A DNA stretch of 64,000 nt from Pseudomonas extremaustralis (GTDB lineage Bacteria > Pseudomonadota > Gammaproteobacteria > Pseudomonadales > Pseudomonadaceae). The notes beneath the pieces were generated by a model. The model ran no database searches. It was not told the DNA's origin and saw nothing but the letters and a program-made list of their open reading frames with translations. The stretch is from contig NZ_LT629689.1 of NCBI RefSeq assembly GCF_900102035.1, forward strand, positions 3,704,001-3,768,000, given 5' to 3'. Shown one piece after another: positions 48,386 through 56,745 of this stretch; the first letter of the stretch is position 1, and every line of letters starts with the position of its first letter. The position numbers were made by a program, and so were the translations under genes.

Positions 48386-48486
48386 TGTGGGAGCGAGCTT
48401 GCTCGCGAAAAACCAAAGAACAACGCGGGGCTCCAGAGACCCCGCGTTATCGTAGACACTCTTCGCGAGCAAGCTCGCTCCTACAT
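48386..48486. repeat. REP doublet (REPIN), GAGCGAGCTTGCTCGCG family
   Basis: TGTGGGAGCGAGCTTGCTCGCG and CGCGAGCAAGCTCGCTCCTACA are inverted around about 55 nt that itself contains ACGCGGGGCTC/GAGACCCCGCGT, a further hairpin. It separates moaC from the phoH-like gene. Confidence 0.9.
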
Positions 48487-48495
48487 GGACCGCGT

Positions 48496-49890
48496 TTACA
48501 AGTGGGACTCGGCGTATTCGGCCAGGATCGACCGTGGGACACCCTGCAGCGCGATGTGCACGCCGTTGGGGAAATCCTTGAAGCGTTCCGTCAGGTAAGT
48601 CAGCCCGGAGCTGGTCGCGGACAGGTAAGGGGTGTCGATCTGTGCCAGGTTGCCCAGGCACACCACTTTGGAACCGGCACCGGCACGGGTGATGATGGTT
48701 TTCATCTGGTGCGGCGTAAGGTTCTGGCACTCATCGATCAAAATCAGGCTTTGCTGGAAGCTGCGACCCCGGATGTAGTTGAGGGATTTGAACTGCAACG
48801 GCACTTTGCTGAGGATGTAGTCGACGCTGCCATGGGTGTTTTCGTCATCCATGTGCAAGGCTTCGAGGTTGTCGGTGATCGCCCCCAGCCACGGCTCCAT
48901 TTTTTCCGCTTCGGTGCCGGGCAGGAAACCGATCTCCTGGTCCAGGCCCTGCACGCTGCGGGTGGCGATGATGCGGCGATAGCGCTTGGTCACCATGGTC
49001 TGCTCGATGGCCGCCGCCAGGGCAAGGATGGTTTTCCCCGAGCCTGCGGCACCGGTCAGGTTGACCAGGTGGATGTCCGGATCGAGCAGCGCATACAGCG
49101 CCAGGCTCTGGTAGACGTCACGCGGTTTCAGGCCCCAGGCCTCCTGGTGCAACAGGGGTTCCTGATGCAAGTCGAGGATCAGCAGCTTGTCGACCTGAAT
49201 CTCTTTGATCCAGCCCACGAAGCCCTGTTCGTCGATGATGAACTCGTTGATGTGCACGGCCGGCAGGTTGTCGATCAGTTGCACCTGATGCCAGGTGCGG
49301 CCATGGTCCTGACGGGTTTCAACCTTGCTGACGCGGTCCCAGAACGAACCGGTCATGGTGTGATACCCACGGGACAGCATCGACACGTCGTCGACCAGTT
49401 GGTCGGTGCTGTAGTCCTCGGCAGCGATCCCACACGCTCGTGCCTTGAGGCGCATATTGATGTCTTTGGTCACCAGCACCACGCGCAGGTCCTTGTCGCG
49501 AGCGTGCAAGTCGATCAATTGGTTGATGATTTTGTTGTCGTTCAGGTTTTCCGGCAGCAGGCTGTTGGGCTCGCTGCGCTTGCTCATCAGAATCGACAGC
49601 AAGCCCTTGGGCCCGCTCTTGCCACGCTGGATCGGCACGCCGACTTCGACGTCATCGGGCGACGCTTCACCCAGGGTCTTGTCGATCAGGCGGATGGCCT
49701 GGCGGCATTCGGCGGCCACGCTGTGGTGCCCGCTTTTGAGTTTGTCCAGCTCCTCCAGCACGATCATTGGGATGGCGACGTGGTGTTCTTCGAAGTTAAG
49801 CAGTGCGTTCGGATCGTGGATCAGTACGTTGGTATCAAGCACATAAAGGATTGGCTGGTCGGAAGAAGAGTTACGTCCATGATCATCCAT
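48496..49890 (-). CDS. PhoH-family ATPase with N-terminal PIN domain (YlaK type)
   Basis: 464 aa. Residues about 12-160 are a PIN ribonuclease domain (ILYVLDTNVLIHDPNALLNFEE with the acidic DTN, and VLEELDKLKSG). After a linker, residues about 240-464 are the PhoH ATPase: Walker A GAAGSGKTILALAAA (near residue 283), Walker B LILIDECQNLTPHQMKT (near residue 380) and the ARSVQGLDQEIGFLPG region. PIN-PhoH proteins couple helicase-like ATPase and RNase activity. Single gene. Divergent open frames on the other strand are shadows. Confidence 0.93.
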   Translation of the reverse strand: MDDHGRNSSSDQPILYVLDTNVLIHDPNALLNFEEHHVAIPMIVLEELDKLKSGHHSVAAECRQAIRLIDKTLGEASPDDVEVGVPIQRGKSGPKGLLSILMSKRSEPNSLLPENLNDNKIINQLIDLHARDKDLRVVLVTKDINMRLKARACGIAAEDYSTDQLVDDVSMLSRGYHTMTGSFWDRVSKVETRQDHGRTWHQVQLIDNLPAVHINEFIIDEQGFVGWIKEIQVDKLLILDLHQEPLLHQEAWGLKPRDVYQSLALYALLDPDIHLVNLTGAAGSGKTILALAAAIEQTMVTKRYRRIIATRSVQGLDQEIGFLPGTEAEKMEPWLGAITDNLEALHMDDENTHGSVDYILSKVPLQFKSLNYIRGRSFQQSLILIDECQNLTPHQMKTIITRAGAGSKVVCLGNLAQIDTPYLSATSSGLTYLTERFKDFPNGVHIALQGVPRSILAEYAESHL

Positions 49891-50238
49891 ACTCGGTCAC
49901 CTTTGTGGGAGCCAGTCGACGCAATACCACAACAGTGCTGCGCCTCGATTCGACCACCGAATGCACCTGAGGGACGTCAAGTGCATTGCCCACATGAGGA
50001 GTCTTGGAAGACGCCACCTGTGTTGCAGGTTTCGGCGATCTGACTTCGTAATACCGCAAAACCCATGACAGGAAAAAGCACTTTGACGCTTTTTTGAAGT
50101 TTATTTTTCAGGATGACGAATAGCACTAGCCGCATGCCAGGTACGCCGTTAAAGTCGGAAGTCGGCCTGCAACGAAATGTCGCACAAAATCACCCCAGAA
50201 ATGCCCAATCCCCAACAGGGCCGGGCACTTCGGTGTTT
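49891..50238. other. Gap between the PhoH-type gene and the deacetylase-like gene
   Basis: About 350 nt. It should contain the PhoH gene promoter (leftward) and the 3' end of the deacetylase transcript. A weak AT-rich hairpin, AAAAAGC (50073-50079) with GCTTTTT (50088-50094), followed by TTGAAGTTTATTTTT, might be a terminator, but it is on the wrong side for an ordinary unit. No gene was recognised. Confidence 0.4.
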
Positions 50239-51363
50239 TCAGCGAAACGCCTCCCGACAGTCCTGCCAACCCAGCCCGCTTTGCGCCGTCGCCTGCAGCA
50301 GGATCGGCAATGCCACACGCGCCTTGTCCTGGGTGTCGTGAAACACAATCACCCCTTTGCGCCACAACAGCATCAGCGTCAGCACCCGTTGCGCCGACTC
50401 GTCGGCCTTGAGTTTGCCCGGATCGTCCTGGGAGTCGATGTCCCACAACGCCACTTGCAGGCCCTGGGCCTGGAAGAAGCCCTGGCTGTCGGCGCGGCGC
50501 TGGCCATAGGGCGGACGGAACAGCGGCACGTAGTTTTCCGGCATCAGGTTCTGCACCAACGCGGCGCTGCGGGTGACGGAGCTTTGCCAGTCGACCCAGT
50601 GGCTATGGGAGCGGTATTGCCAGCCCTGAGTGCCCACGCACTGGCCTTGGTAAAGCGCCTCGACGTCGCTGGCGGAACTGCGCTCAACGCGGTTTTGCAG
50701 GCTGCTGCCGAGGACGAAGAACGTGGCGTTCATCTTCTGCTTGCGCAGGTAATCGGTGAGCCAGTCCGTATTGCCGCTGACCGGCGCCGGGCCACCGTCG
50801 AAGGTCAGCAGGAACAGGCGGTCATTGAACTCATCGCCATTGCGCTCATGGTCGCCGAAACGCGCAACCTCGCTGCTGATCTGCGGGAACAGCGCGGCTT
50901 TGCGCAGCAGCTCGTCCAGGTAACGTTCGTGGAAATGGTGGCTTGGGCCTGCCCAACCTATATAGAAGGAGTTGTCGCTGACCTCGAACTGGGTGGCCTG
51001 CTCGCGCAGATCATCCATGTTTTCCACCAGGTAGCAGAACGACGCATCCTCCTCGCAGCTCTGCTGGGCGAAGGTGTAGTTCTCCAGCAGACGCTGCCAG
51101 AGCTGGCGGCGCAGATCGTCGATAGCGGCCAGGTTGATGATCTTCAAGCCCAGGCGCTGCTTGAGCGCGGCTTCGTCCAGGGCCTCGCTGGCGATGAGGC
51201 TGTGGGCGAACATCAGGATTTCGGCGCGCGAAGCCACGTCGAACAGCGCCGGGCTGCCGAGTTTCTCCGGCCAGGTGCCGCGGTCCAGGCTGGCCACATC
51301 CACGGGGGCGGCATGGGCACCCAGGCAGATAAGCCAGGCTGACAGTAAAAACGCAATTCGCAC
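50239..51363 (-). CDS. Polysaccharide deacetylase (NodB-like) family protein
   Basis: 374 aa with a cleaved signal peptide (LICLGAHA|AP). The NodB domain occupies about residues 180-374: LLTFDGGPAP in place of the usual TFDDGP, HSH in QYRSHSHWVDW, RPPYGQRR and VIVFHDT. The usual metal-site Asp pair is reduced to DG, which still leaves one Asp. The N-terminal 175 residues have no family I know. Probably periplasmic or secreted, acting on N-acetylated sugars in the envelope. Single gene. Confidence 0.85.
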   Translation of the reverse strand: MRIAFLLSAWLICLGAHAAPVDVASLDRGTWPEKLGSPALFDVASRAEILMFAHSLIASEALDEAALKQRLGLKIINLAAIDDLRRQLWQRLLENYTFAQQSCEEDASFCYLVENMDDLREQATQFEVSDNSFYIGWAGPSHHFHERYLDELLRKAALFPQISSEVARFGDHERNGDEFNDRLFLLTFDGGPAPVSGNTDWLTDYLRKQKMNATFFVLGSSLQNRVERSSASDVEALYQGQCVGTQGWQYRSHSHWVDWQSSVTRSAALVQNLMPENYVPLFRPPYGQRRADSQGFFQAQGLQVALWDIDSQDDPGKLKADESAQRVLTLMLLWRKGVIVFHDTQDKARVALPILLQATAQSGLGWQDCREAFR

Positions 51364-51404
51364 AACGGGTCTCCCTCTCCAGAGTCGTCGGGCACTATAG
51401 CCGA

Positions 51405-51785
51405 TCAGGGTGGTGATGGATGAGCGGGGTTGGGCTCCCTGCCCGCCGCCTTGGTGCTGTCAGTGGGCCTGATCTCAAAGCGCCGACCATTCACCAGCTC
51501 CACCGCATAGACCTGCGTGCCAGGGATGTGATCAAACAGGATCACACCGTCGGCGTCCGTCAGGTCCTCCCGGATCACCACGCCATCGGCAAACAGCGTG
51601 TAGGGCTCATCTACATAGCCTGGCAGCCCGGGGAGCGGCCTTACGACCAGACTGATCGAGCGAACAGCATCCGACGCAGGCGCTCCGCCGAATGACAGGG
51701 ATAGTGCAAGGGCACCAAGCAGGAGGATTCCAGCCAATACCGTTGATTGGTAAGTGCGAGTTTTCTTATTTGTCAGAGGGCTCAT
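51405..51785 (-). CDS. Small exported protein: signal segment of the immunity family joined to a VgrG-tail (transthyretin-like) domain
   Basis: 126 aa. Residues about 18-38 form a hydrophobic segment, LLLGALALSLSFGGAPAS, that resembles the signal peptides of the three upstream genes (LLSALALSLLLSGAPAI). Residues about 46-105 match the C-terminal tail of the VgrG in the same operon (GYVDEPYTLFADGV against GYSNEPYTLFADGV; DADGVILFDHIPGTQVY against EADGVIRFEHVPGAQVY), about 60% identical by eye and also alike in DNA. The tail reads as a transthyretin-like domain. Its ATG overlaps the upstream stop (ATGA at 51782-51785), so it is the last gene of the operon. I infer a periplasmic or membrane-bound copy of the effector-binding domain; function is untested. 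Confidence 0.72.
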   Translation of the reverse strand: MSPLTNKKTRTYQSTVLAGILLLGALALSLSFGGAPASDAVRSISLVVRPLPGLPGYVDEPYTLFADGVVIREDLTDADGVILFDHIPGTQVYAVELVNGRRFEIRPTDSTKAAGREPNPAHPSPP

Positions 51786-52726
51786 AGTTCTGGCCTACGG
51801 TCTGGATGTTCGGCGTCGAAGCCTTGTATAGGGTGAGGGGGAAGGGGGTGATCTTTCATCAAATTGGGGAAGCGTAGGCTGCGGTCGGCCTGAAGCTGTT
51901 TCCATAGATCTGTATAAAACCCATGGAGTTTTTCATCTGGCTGATACCCTAGTCTGTTTATAGGTCTAGGTTCAGATTCAAATACTCCGCTGAGAGCATT
52001 AAACCCCGTAGAACTACCTAATGATGCAGCCCGCTGATAATAAAAAAGTGCACGCGGCATGTTTTTCTTGGCGATCTTATAAAATGCGGCTGTTTCTATG
52101 ATTGCCTCCGGCGAGTCCTGGGCTCCAGCACATCGGAAGTATGATTCCGCCATTCGGTCGTCCTGTTTTTCCCGAGGCAACTCAAACGAAAGGTGATTAC
52201 CAATTCTGACTTGTGCCAAAGGACTACCCAACTGTGCCGCTTGAAACATATAAGAACTGGCCATACGATCCGATTTCAATACCCCTCGCCCATTTTCGAA
52301 AATTACAGCCCAATTGTAATAACCCAGCGGTACTTTGAGTTTTACCATGCGTTCATAGAGGTCGAGCATTTTGCTGGTGTCTTGTTCAACACCCGGTTGC
52401 CCTGGCCAGCCAGTACGATAGAGCCCCGCTAGATTGTGCATCGCTTTCCAGTGATCTTTGGCAATGGCCTTTTCGTAAAGCCAAACAATTTTCCGCCAAT
52501 TTTTAACCCCGCGTACTTTCTCCAAAGCGCGGGCCTCTTGAAACCAGAGTTCGGCCTCAGCATCCAACGGAGGGTTGTGGTCTTTTTCATAGGCACAGAT
52601 AAAGGTTGGATAGGCTATGGCGGGAGCGCCGCTCAATAACAGCGAAAGTGCAAGAGCACTAAGCAAGAAAATTTTCACCCATGATTTAAACCGGCAAATG
52701 CAATTATTATTAGCCAAAGTACTCAT
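51782..52726 (-). CDS. Candidate T6SS immunity protein (Sel1-like, DUF6396 type), copy 3 of 3
   Basis: 314 aa with a signal peptide ending GAPAIA|YP, so periplasmic. The mature part has FICAYEKDHNPPLDAEAELWFQEARAL, then Sel1-like helical repeats (KAMHNLAGLYRTGWPG, YYNWAVIFENGRGVL, SPLAQVRIGNHLSFELP). The first 200 residues are nearly identical to copies 1 and 2; residues about 215-275 differ most. It ends GFDAEHPDRRPEL like the others. Such Sel1-like proteins beside phospholipase D effectors act as periplasmic immunity proteins (Tli5-type), which is the inferred role. ATGA overlaps at both ends. Confidence 0.8.
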   Translation of the reverse strand: MSTLANNNCICRFKSWVKIFLLSALALSLLLSGAPAIAYPTFICAYEKDHNPPLDAEAELWFQEARALEKVRGVKNWRKIVWLYEKAIAKDHWKAMHNLAGLYRTGWPGQPGVEQDTSKMLDLYERMVKLKVPLGYYNWAVIFENGRGVLKSDRMASSYMFQAAQLGSPLAQVRIGNHLSFELPREKQDDRMAESYFRCAGAQDSPEAIIETAAFYKIAKKNMPRALFYYQRAASLGSSTGFNALSGVFESEPRPINRLGYQPDEKLHGFYTDLWKQLQADRSLRFPNLMKDHPLPPHPIQGFDAEHPDRRPEL

Positions 52727-53667
52727 AGCTCTGGCCTACGGTCTGGATGTTCGGCGTCGAAGCCTTGTATAGGGTGAGGGGGAAGGGGGTGATTTTTCAT
52801 TAGATTGGGGAAGCGTAAACTACGGTCAGCTCGCAACTGCTTCCATAATCCAGAATAAAATTCATGAAGTTTTTCATCTGGCTGATATCCAAAATTATCT
52901 ATAGGTTCCGGCTGGGCTGAAAATGCTCCAGTGAGAGAACTTAACCCTATGGAACTACCCAGGGATGCAGCACGCTGGTAGTAAAATAACGAGCGGGGTT
53001 TATTTTCTTTAGCGGTATCATAAAAGCTTGCAGTTTTCTCTATGGCGTCAGGATTATCCTGAGCGCCTGCACATCGATAATAACGTTCCGCCATATCATC
53101 ATCCTGCTTATGCCTTGGAAGCTCATAAGCAAAATATTGACCAATTCGAACCTGTGCTAATGGACTTCCTAACTGCGCTGCTTGAAACATATAAGAACTG
53201 GCCATTCGGTCGGATTTCAATACTCCTCGTCCATTTTCAGCAATCACAGCCCAGTTGTAATAGCCCAGCGGCACTTTGAGTTTCACCATGCGTTCATAGA
53301 GGTCGAGCATCTTGCTGGTGTCTTGTTCAACACCTGGCCGTCCAGGCCAGCCCGTGCGATACAGACCCGCTAGATTGTGCATCGCTTTCCAGTGATCTTT
53401 GGCAATGGCCTTTTCGTAAAGCCAAACAATTTTCCGCCAATTTTTAACCTCACGTACTTTCTCCAAAGCGCGGGCCTCTTGAAACCAGAGTTCGGCCTCG
53501 GCATCCAGCGGAGGGTTGTGGTCTTTTTCGTAGGCGCAGATGAAAGTTGGATAGGCCATGGCAGGCCCTCCGATCAACAACAGCGAAAGTGCAAGAGCAC
53601 AAAGCGAGGAAATTCTCGCCCATGATTTAAACCGGCAAATGCGATTATTATTAGCCAAAGTACTCAT
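52723..53667 (-). CDS. Candidate T6SS immunity protein (Sel1-like, DUF6396 type), copy 2 of 3
   Basis: 314 aa, signal peptide ending GGPAMA|YP. Same architecture as copy 3, with a lightly different repeat region (RIGQYFAYELPRHKQDDDMAERYYRC) and variable C-terminal segment (GSSIGLSSLTGAFSAQPEP). Overlaps copy 1 by ATGA at 53664-53667 and copy 3 at 52723-52726, so ribosomes can pass from one to the next. Even the signal-peptide DNA is near identical to copy 3, pointing to recent tandem duplication. Confidence 0.8.
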   Translation of the reverse strand: MSTLANNNRICRFKSWARISSLCALALSLLLIGGPAMAYPTFICAYEKDHNPPLDAEAELWFQEARALEKVREVKNWRKIVWLYEKAIAKDHWKAMHNLAGLYRTGWPGRPGVEQDTSKMLDLYERMVKLKVPLGYYNWAVIAENGRGVLKSDRMASSYMFQAAQLGSPLAQVRIGQYFAYELPRHKQDDDMAERYYRCAGAQDNPDAIEKTASFYDTAKENKPRSLFYYQRAASLGSSIGLSSLTGAFSAQPEPIDNFGYQPDEKLHEFYSGLWKQLRADRSLRFPNLMKNHPLPPHPIQGFDAEHPDRRPEL

Positions 53668-54575
53668 AGCTCTGGTCTACGGTCTGGATGTTCGGCATCG
53701 AAGCCTTGTGTGGGGTGGGCTGGAAGTGGGTGGTCTTTCATTAAGTTGGGAAAGCGTAGATTATTGTCGGCTTGCAGCTGTTTCCATAGAGTTGTATATA
53801 GCTCATAAAGTTCAGGATTCGGTTTGTATCCAAAATCATGTATTGGGTGAGGCATAGTTTCGAAAGCTCCTCTTAAATTGCTGACACCAGTGAAATTGCC
53901 CAGTGATGCAGCGCGTTGATAATAGAATAGTGCTCGAGGTTTATTTTTTTTGGCTATCTCATAAAATGCGGCTGTTTCTATAATTGCCTCTGGTGAGTCT
54001 TGCCCCCCAGCACATCGAAAGTATGACTCGGCCATTCGATCATCTTGCCTATTTCGAGGCAATTCAAATGAAAAGTAATTTCCGATGCGAACCTGAGCCA
54101 GTGGGCTACCCAGTTGCGCCGCCTGGAACATATACGAACTGGCCATTCGATCTGACTTCAATACCCCTCGTCCGTGCTCGGCAATCACAGCCCAGTTGTA
54201 ATAGCCCAGCGGCACTTTGAGTTTCACCATGCGTTCATAGAGGTCGAGCATTTTGCTGGTGTCTTGTTCAACACCTGGCTGCCCAGGCCAGCCCGTGCGA
54301 TAGAGCCCCGCTAGATTGTGCATCGCTTTCCAGTGATCTTTGGCGATGGCTTTTTCATAAAGCCAAACAATTTTCCGCCAATTTTTAACGCCACGTACTT
54401 TCTCCAAAGCGCGAGCCTCTTGAAACCAGAGTTCGGCTTCAGCATCCAATGGAGGATTATGGTCTTTTTCGTAGGCGCAGATGAAAGTTGGATAGGCCAT
54501 GGACGTGGCTCCGCTCAGAAAAAATGAAAGGACAAGGGCACTAATAGAGAAACTTTTAATCAATGGCTTTGGCAT
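53664..54575 (-). CDS. Candidate T6SS immunity protein (Sel1-like, DUF6396 type), copy 1 of 3
   Basis: 303 aa, the first copy after the effector gene, with which it overlaps by 20 nt (start 54575, effector stop 54556). Its signal sequence (SFSISALVLSFFLSGATSMA|YP) differs from the other two, fitting the ancestral position, while residues from YPTFICAYEKDH onward match them. The C-terminal region (GNFTGVSNLRGAFETMPHPIHDFGYKPN) is distinct. Being directly coupled to the phospholipase, it is the most likely cognate immunity protein. Confidence 0.82.
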   Translation of the reverse strand: MPKPLIKSFSISALVLSFFLSGATSMAYPTFICAYEKDHNPPLDAEAELWFQEARALEKVRGVKNWRKIVWLYEKAIAKDHWKAMHNLAGLYRTGWPGQPGVEQDTSKMLDLYERMVKLKVPLGYYNWAVIAEHGRGVLKSDRMASSYMFQAAQLGSPLAQVRIGNYFSFELPRNRQDDRMAESYFRCAGGQDSPEAIIETAAFYEIAKKNKPRALFYYQRAASLGNFTGVSNLRGAFETMPHPIHDFGYKPNPELYELYTTLWKQLQADNNLRFPNLMKDHPLPAHPTQGFDAEHPDRRPEL

Positions 54576-56745
54576 AAGGCGTCTCTATATCCCAGAAGCG
54601 TGTCAAATGGGCCATTAGCGGTTCATTCTTGTTCCTGCTCCTCCAATTTTTATCCATTACTTCATTCCAATGCTTAAAGTTAACCTCCGCATTACAATGC
54701 CCCTTGTCATCGTCAAACGACTTCCCCACATGCAACCCCCACAACTCCTCCCGCCACCGCTTCGCCAACTCATAATCCGGTGCGGCCAGTCCCAACTCCG
54801 AGTCCGTATGCATACTGCGGGTATTGATATTGGCGGAACTCAGCAAACTGAAAACATCGTCCACCACCAATAACTTGGAGTGCACATAGATATCGCGGAA
54901 CTGGGCTGTTTCGCCTTCAAACAACGGACTTCCGGGTTCTGGTGTGCAGGCCGTCAGGGTGCCGATCACCACTTTCAGTCCCGGTATGTCCTTGAGGGTG
55001 TAGGGTTTTTCATCGTCGCTTTCACCGTCTTTCGGCTTGCCGAGTTCAGGGATGTCTTCGGGTTTGAGCCCGCCCAGGCGTTCCTCGACTTCGGGCGTGA
55101 TGCCCTTTGCTTCCAGTTCTGCAATCTCGCGTTTGAGCACGTCGGCGCGGTTGAGTTGGGCCCTTTGTACGTAGGGATCACGGTGGGGATTGGCCTCCAG
55201 GTACGCCAGTTCGCTGCGCTTTCGCAGCATGTCCTCGGCCAGGGTGCGTTGGGCCTGGGGCATCAGTTGTTCCTGTCCCAGTTCCTGCAACATGGCATAG
55301 GTGGTACTGGAAAAACTCTTGTCGTTCGGGTGGTTGGTGACCACGAACAAGTACAGGTCTTGTTCTCTGCCCTTTGCGATATAGGCCGCCGCCAACTCGC
55401 GCAACTGCCGGGCAAACGCCGGATAGCGAAAATACTGATTTTCAAAATAGGCGTAGTTACGCACGTTGCCCAACGCCTTGTGGTACAGCTCCAGGATCGA
55501 CGTTTCCGCGCCCTCCTGCGGTTGGGTGCGGCAGATCTGTGCCATGGTCGGGCCGGCGCTTTTGAAGTGCTCCGGGTTGATGGCGTCGCGTTGTTCGCTC
55601 AGGCCGTCGGTAAACCATTTTTTGATCCAGAAGGTTTCCCGGTCCCAGGCGCTGCTGAAGTTGTGGTTCAGGTCGTGCAGGACCGAGCCTTGCACTTTCA
55701 TCGACAGGTCCTGCCAGGGGCCGAAGCCTGGGCTGCGCCCGGCGGCTTTGTCGTGGTACAGGTGCGCGCTGGTGTCCCAGTAGTTGCGGTGCATGTTGTG
55801 GCCCATGACGAAACCTACGGCGTTCGCGGTGTCTTCGTAGTCCACCAGCACCATTTTCTGGTGGTGGCTGGCGAACAGGGTCAACAGCAACATATGCGCA
55901 AAGTTCGTATCGGGGGCTTCGCCTCTGATCAATCTGTACAGGGTCGACAGACGGCCCTTTTCAGTGAGCATCTGCGGCCCGCGCAGGAGCGCGTTCAAGG
56001 GCAGTTCAGTGGAAAAATCCCGCGTGCGAAACTCCACATTCCGCATCTGCCCATCGTGGATACGGCGGAACCACTCCCGGGTGTATTCCTCATCCTGGGG
56101 CGAATATTGGGGTGCTCCCGAGCCTATGAGCAGGTTGTAGCCACCTCGCCCGTTCAGTTGGTTTTCCACCTCAACCAGAATGGCCTGCAGTTCCTTTTCG
56201 CGCTGCTGGTAGCGGTAACCACTGGTGCCGTAATAAGGCAGTTTGCCCGCGCGCAGTTTGATCAATTCCTCCTGATGAACGGTGCGCCGGAATTCCAAGA
56301 CATGTCGGGCCTGGCGCTCGCGGTCTGACGCCGCGCGGCCCCTGGCGATGCCAGACCCCAGCGCCGTGCCGCCAGAACCCGCGAGGCCGTCGCCGATGAG
56401 GGTGTTTTCCACGAAGTTGGCCAGGGGGTTTTTCCAGATCAGCACGCGGGTATTGACCCGGTGACGACCGCGAACATCCAGCAGTTCGCCAATGCGGTCA
56501 CTGCCGGGTTTGAAGCGCATCGCCGGGTCGAAGCCCCAACTGATGATGTCGACGCTGCGGGTCGCGGCCTCGATGGCATCGTAGACCGCACCGAAGGCCT
56601 GCTCGCCGTTGATCAACGGGGTGACCTTCACGCCGAATCGGGGTGGGTAGAAGGCTTTTTGGGCGAACCAGTCCATGGTCAGGCAAATGGATGTGTGGCG
56701 TTTGGGGTCCAGTAGGATCTCTTCCTTGGCGTAATCAGGCTTCAT
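54556..56745 (-). CDS. T6SS phospholipase D effector (Tle5 type)
   Basis: 729 aa with no signal peptide, as expected for a T6SS cargo. Two HxKxxxxD motifs mark the phospholipase D fold: His295-Lys297-Asp302 (SHHQKMVLVDYED) and His622-Lys624-Asp629 (YVHSKLLVVDD, then SSANINTRSM). The N-terminal part has ATRSVDIISWGFDPAMRF. Between the motifs, about residues 490-560 are charged and helical, an insertion typical of the PldA/PldB group. Tle5 enzymes attack phosphatidylethanolamine in target membranes. The ATG overlaps the vgrG stop (ATGA), so it is co-translated with its likely carrier. Confidence 0.9.
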   Translation of the reverse strand: MKPDYAKEEILLDPKRHTSICLTMDWFAQKAFYPPRFGVKVTPLINGEQAFGAVYDAIEAATRSVDIISWGFDPAMRFKPGSDRIGELLDVRGRHRVNTRVLIWKNPLANFVENTLIGDGLAGSGGTALGSGIARGRAASDRERQARHVLEFRRTVHQEELIKLRAGKLPYYGTSGYRYQQREKELQAILVEVENQLNGRGGYNLLIGSGAPQYSPQDEEYTREWFRRIHDGQMRNVEFRTRDFSTELPLNALLRGPQMLTEKGRLSTLYRLIRGEAPDTNFAHMLLLTLFASHHQKMVLVDYEDTANAVGFVMGHNMHRNYWDTSAHLYHDKAAGRSPGFGPWQDLSMKVQGSVLHDLNHNFSSAWDRETFWIKKWFTDGLSEQRDAINPEHFKSAGPTMAQICRTQPQEGAETSILELYHKALGNVRNYAYFENQYFRYPAFARQLRELAAAYIAKGREQDLYLFVVTNHPNDKSFSSTTYAMLQELGQEQLMPQAQRTLAEDMLRKRSELAYLEANPHRDPYVQRAQLNRADVLKREIAELEAKGITPEVEERLGGLKPEDIPELGKPKDGESDDEKPYTLKDIPGLKVVIGTLTACTPEPGSPLFEGETAQFRDIYVHSKLLVVDDVFSLLSSANINTRSMHTDSELGLAAPDYELAKRWREELWGLHVGKSFDDDKGHCNAEVNFKHWNEVMDKNWRSRNKNEPLMAHLTRFWDIETPYAKAID

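Noticed and set aside
48502..50043. A 513-codon frame opposite the PhoH-type gene
   Set aside because: Shadow of the PIN-PhoH gene, whose Walker motifs are on the minus strand.
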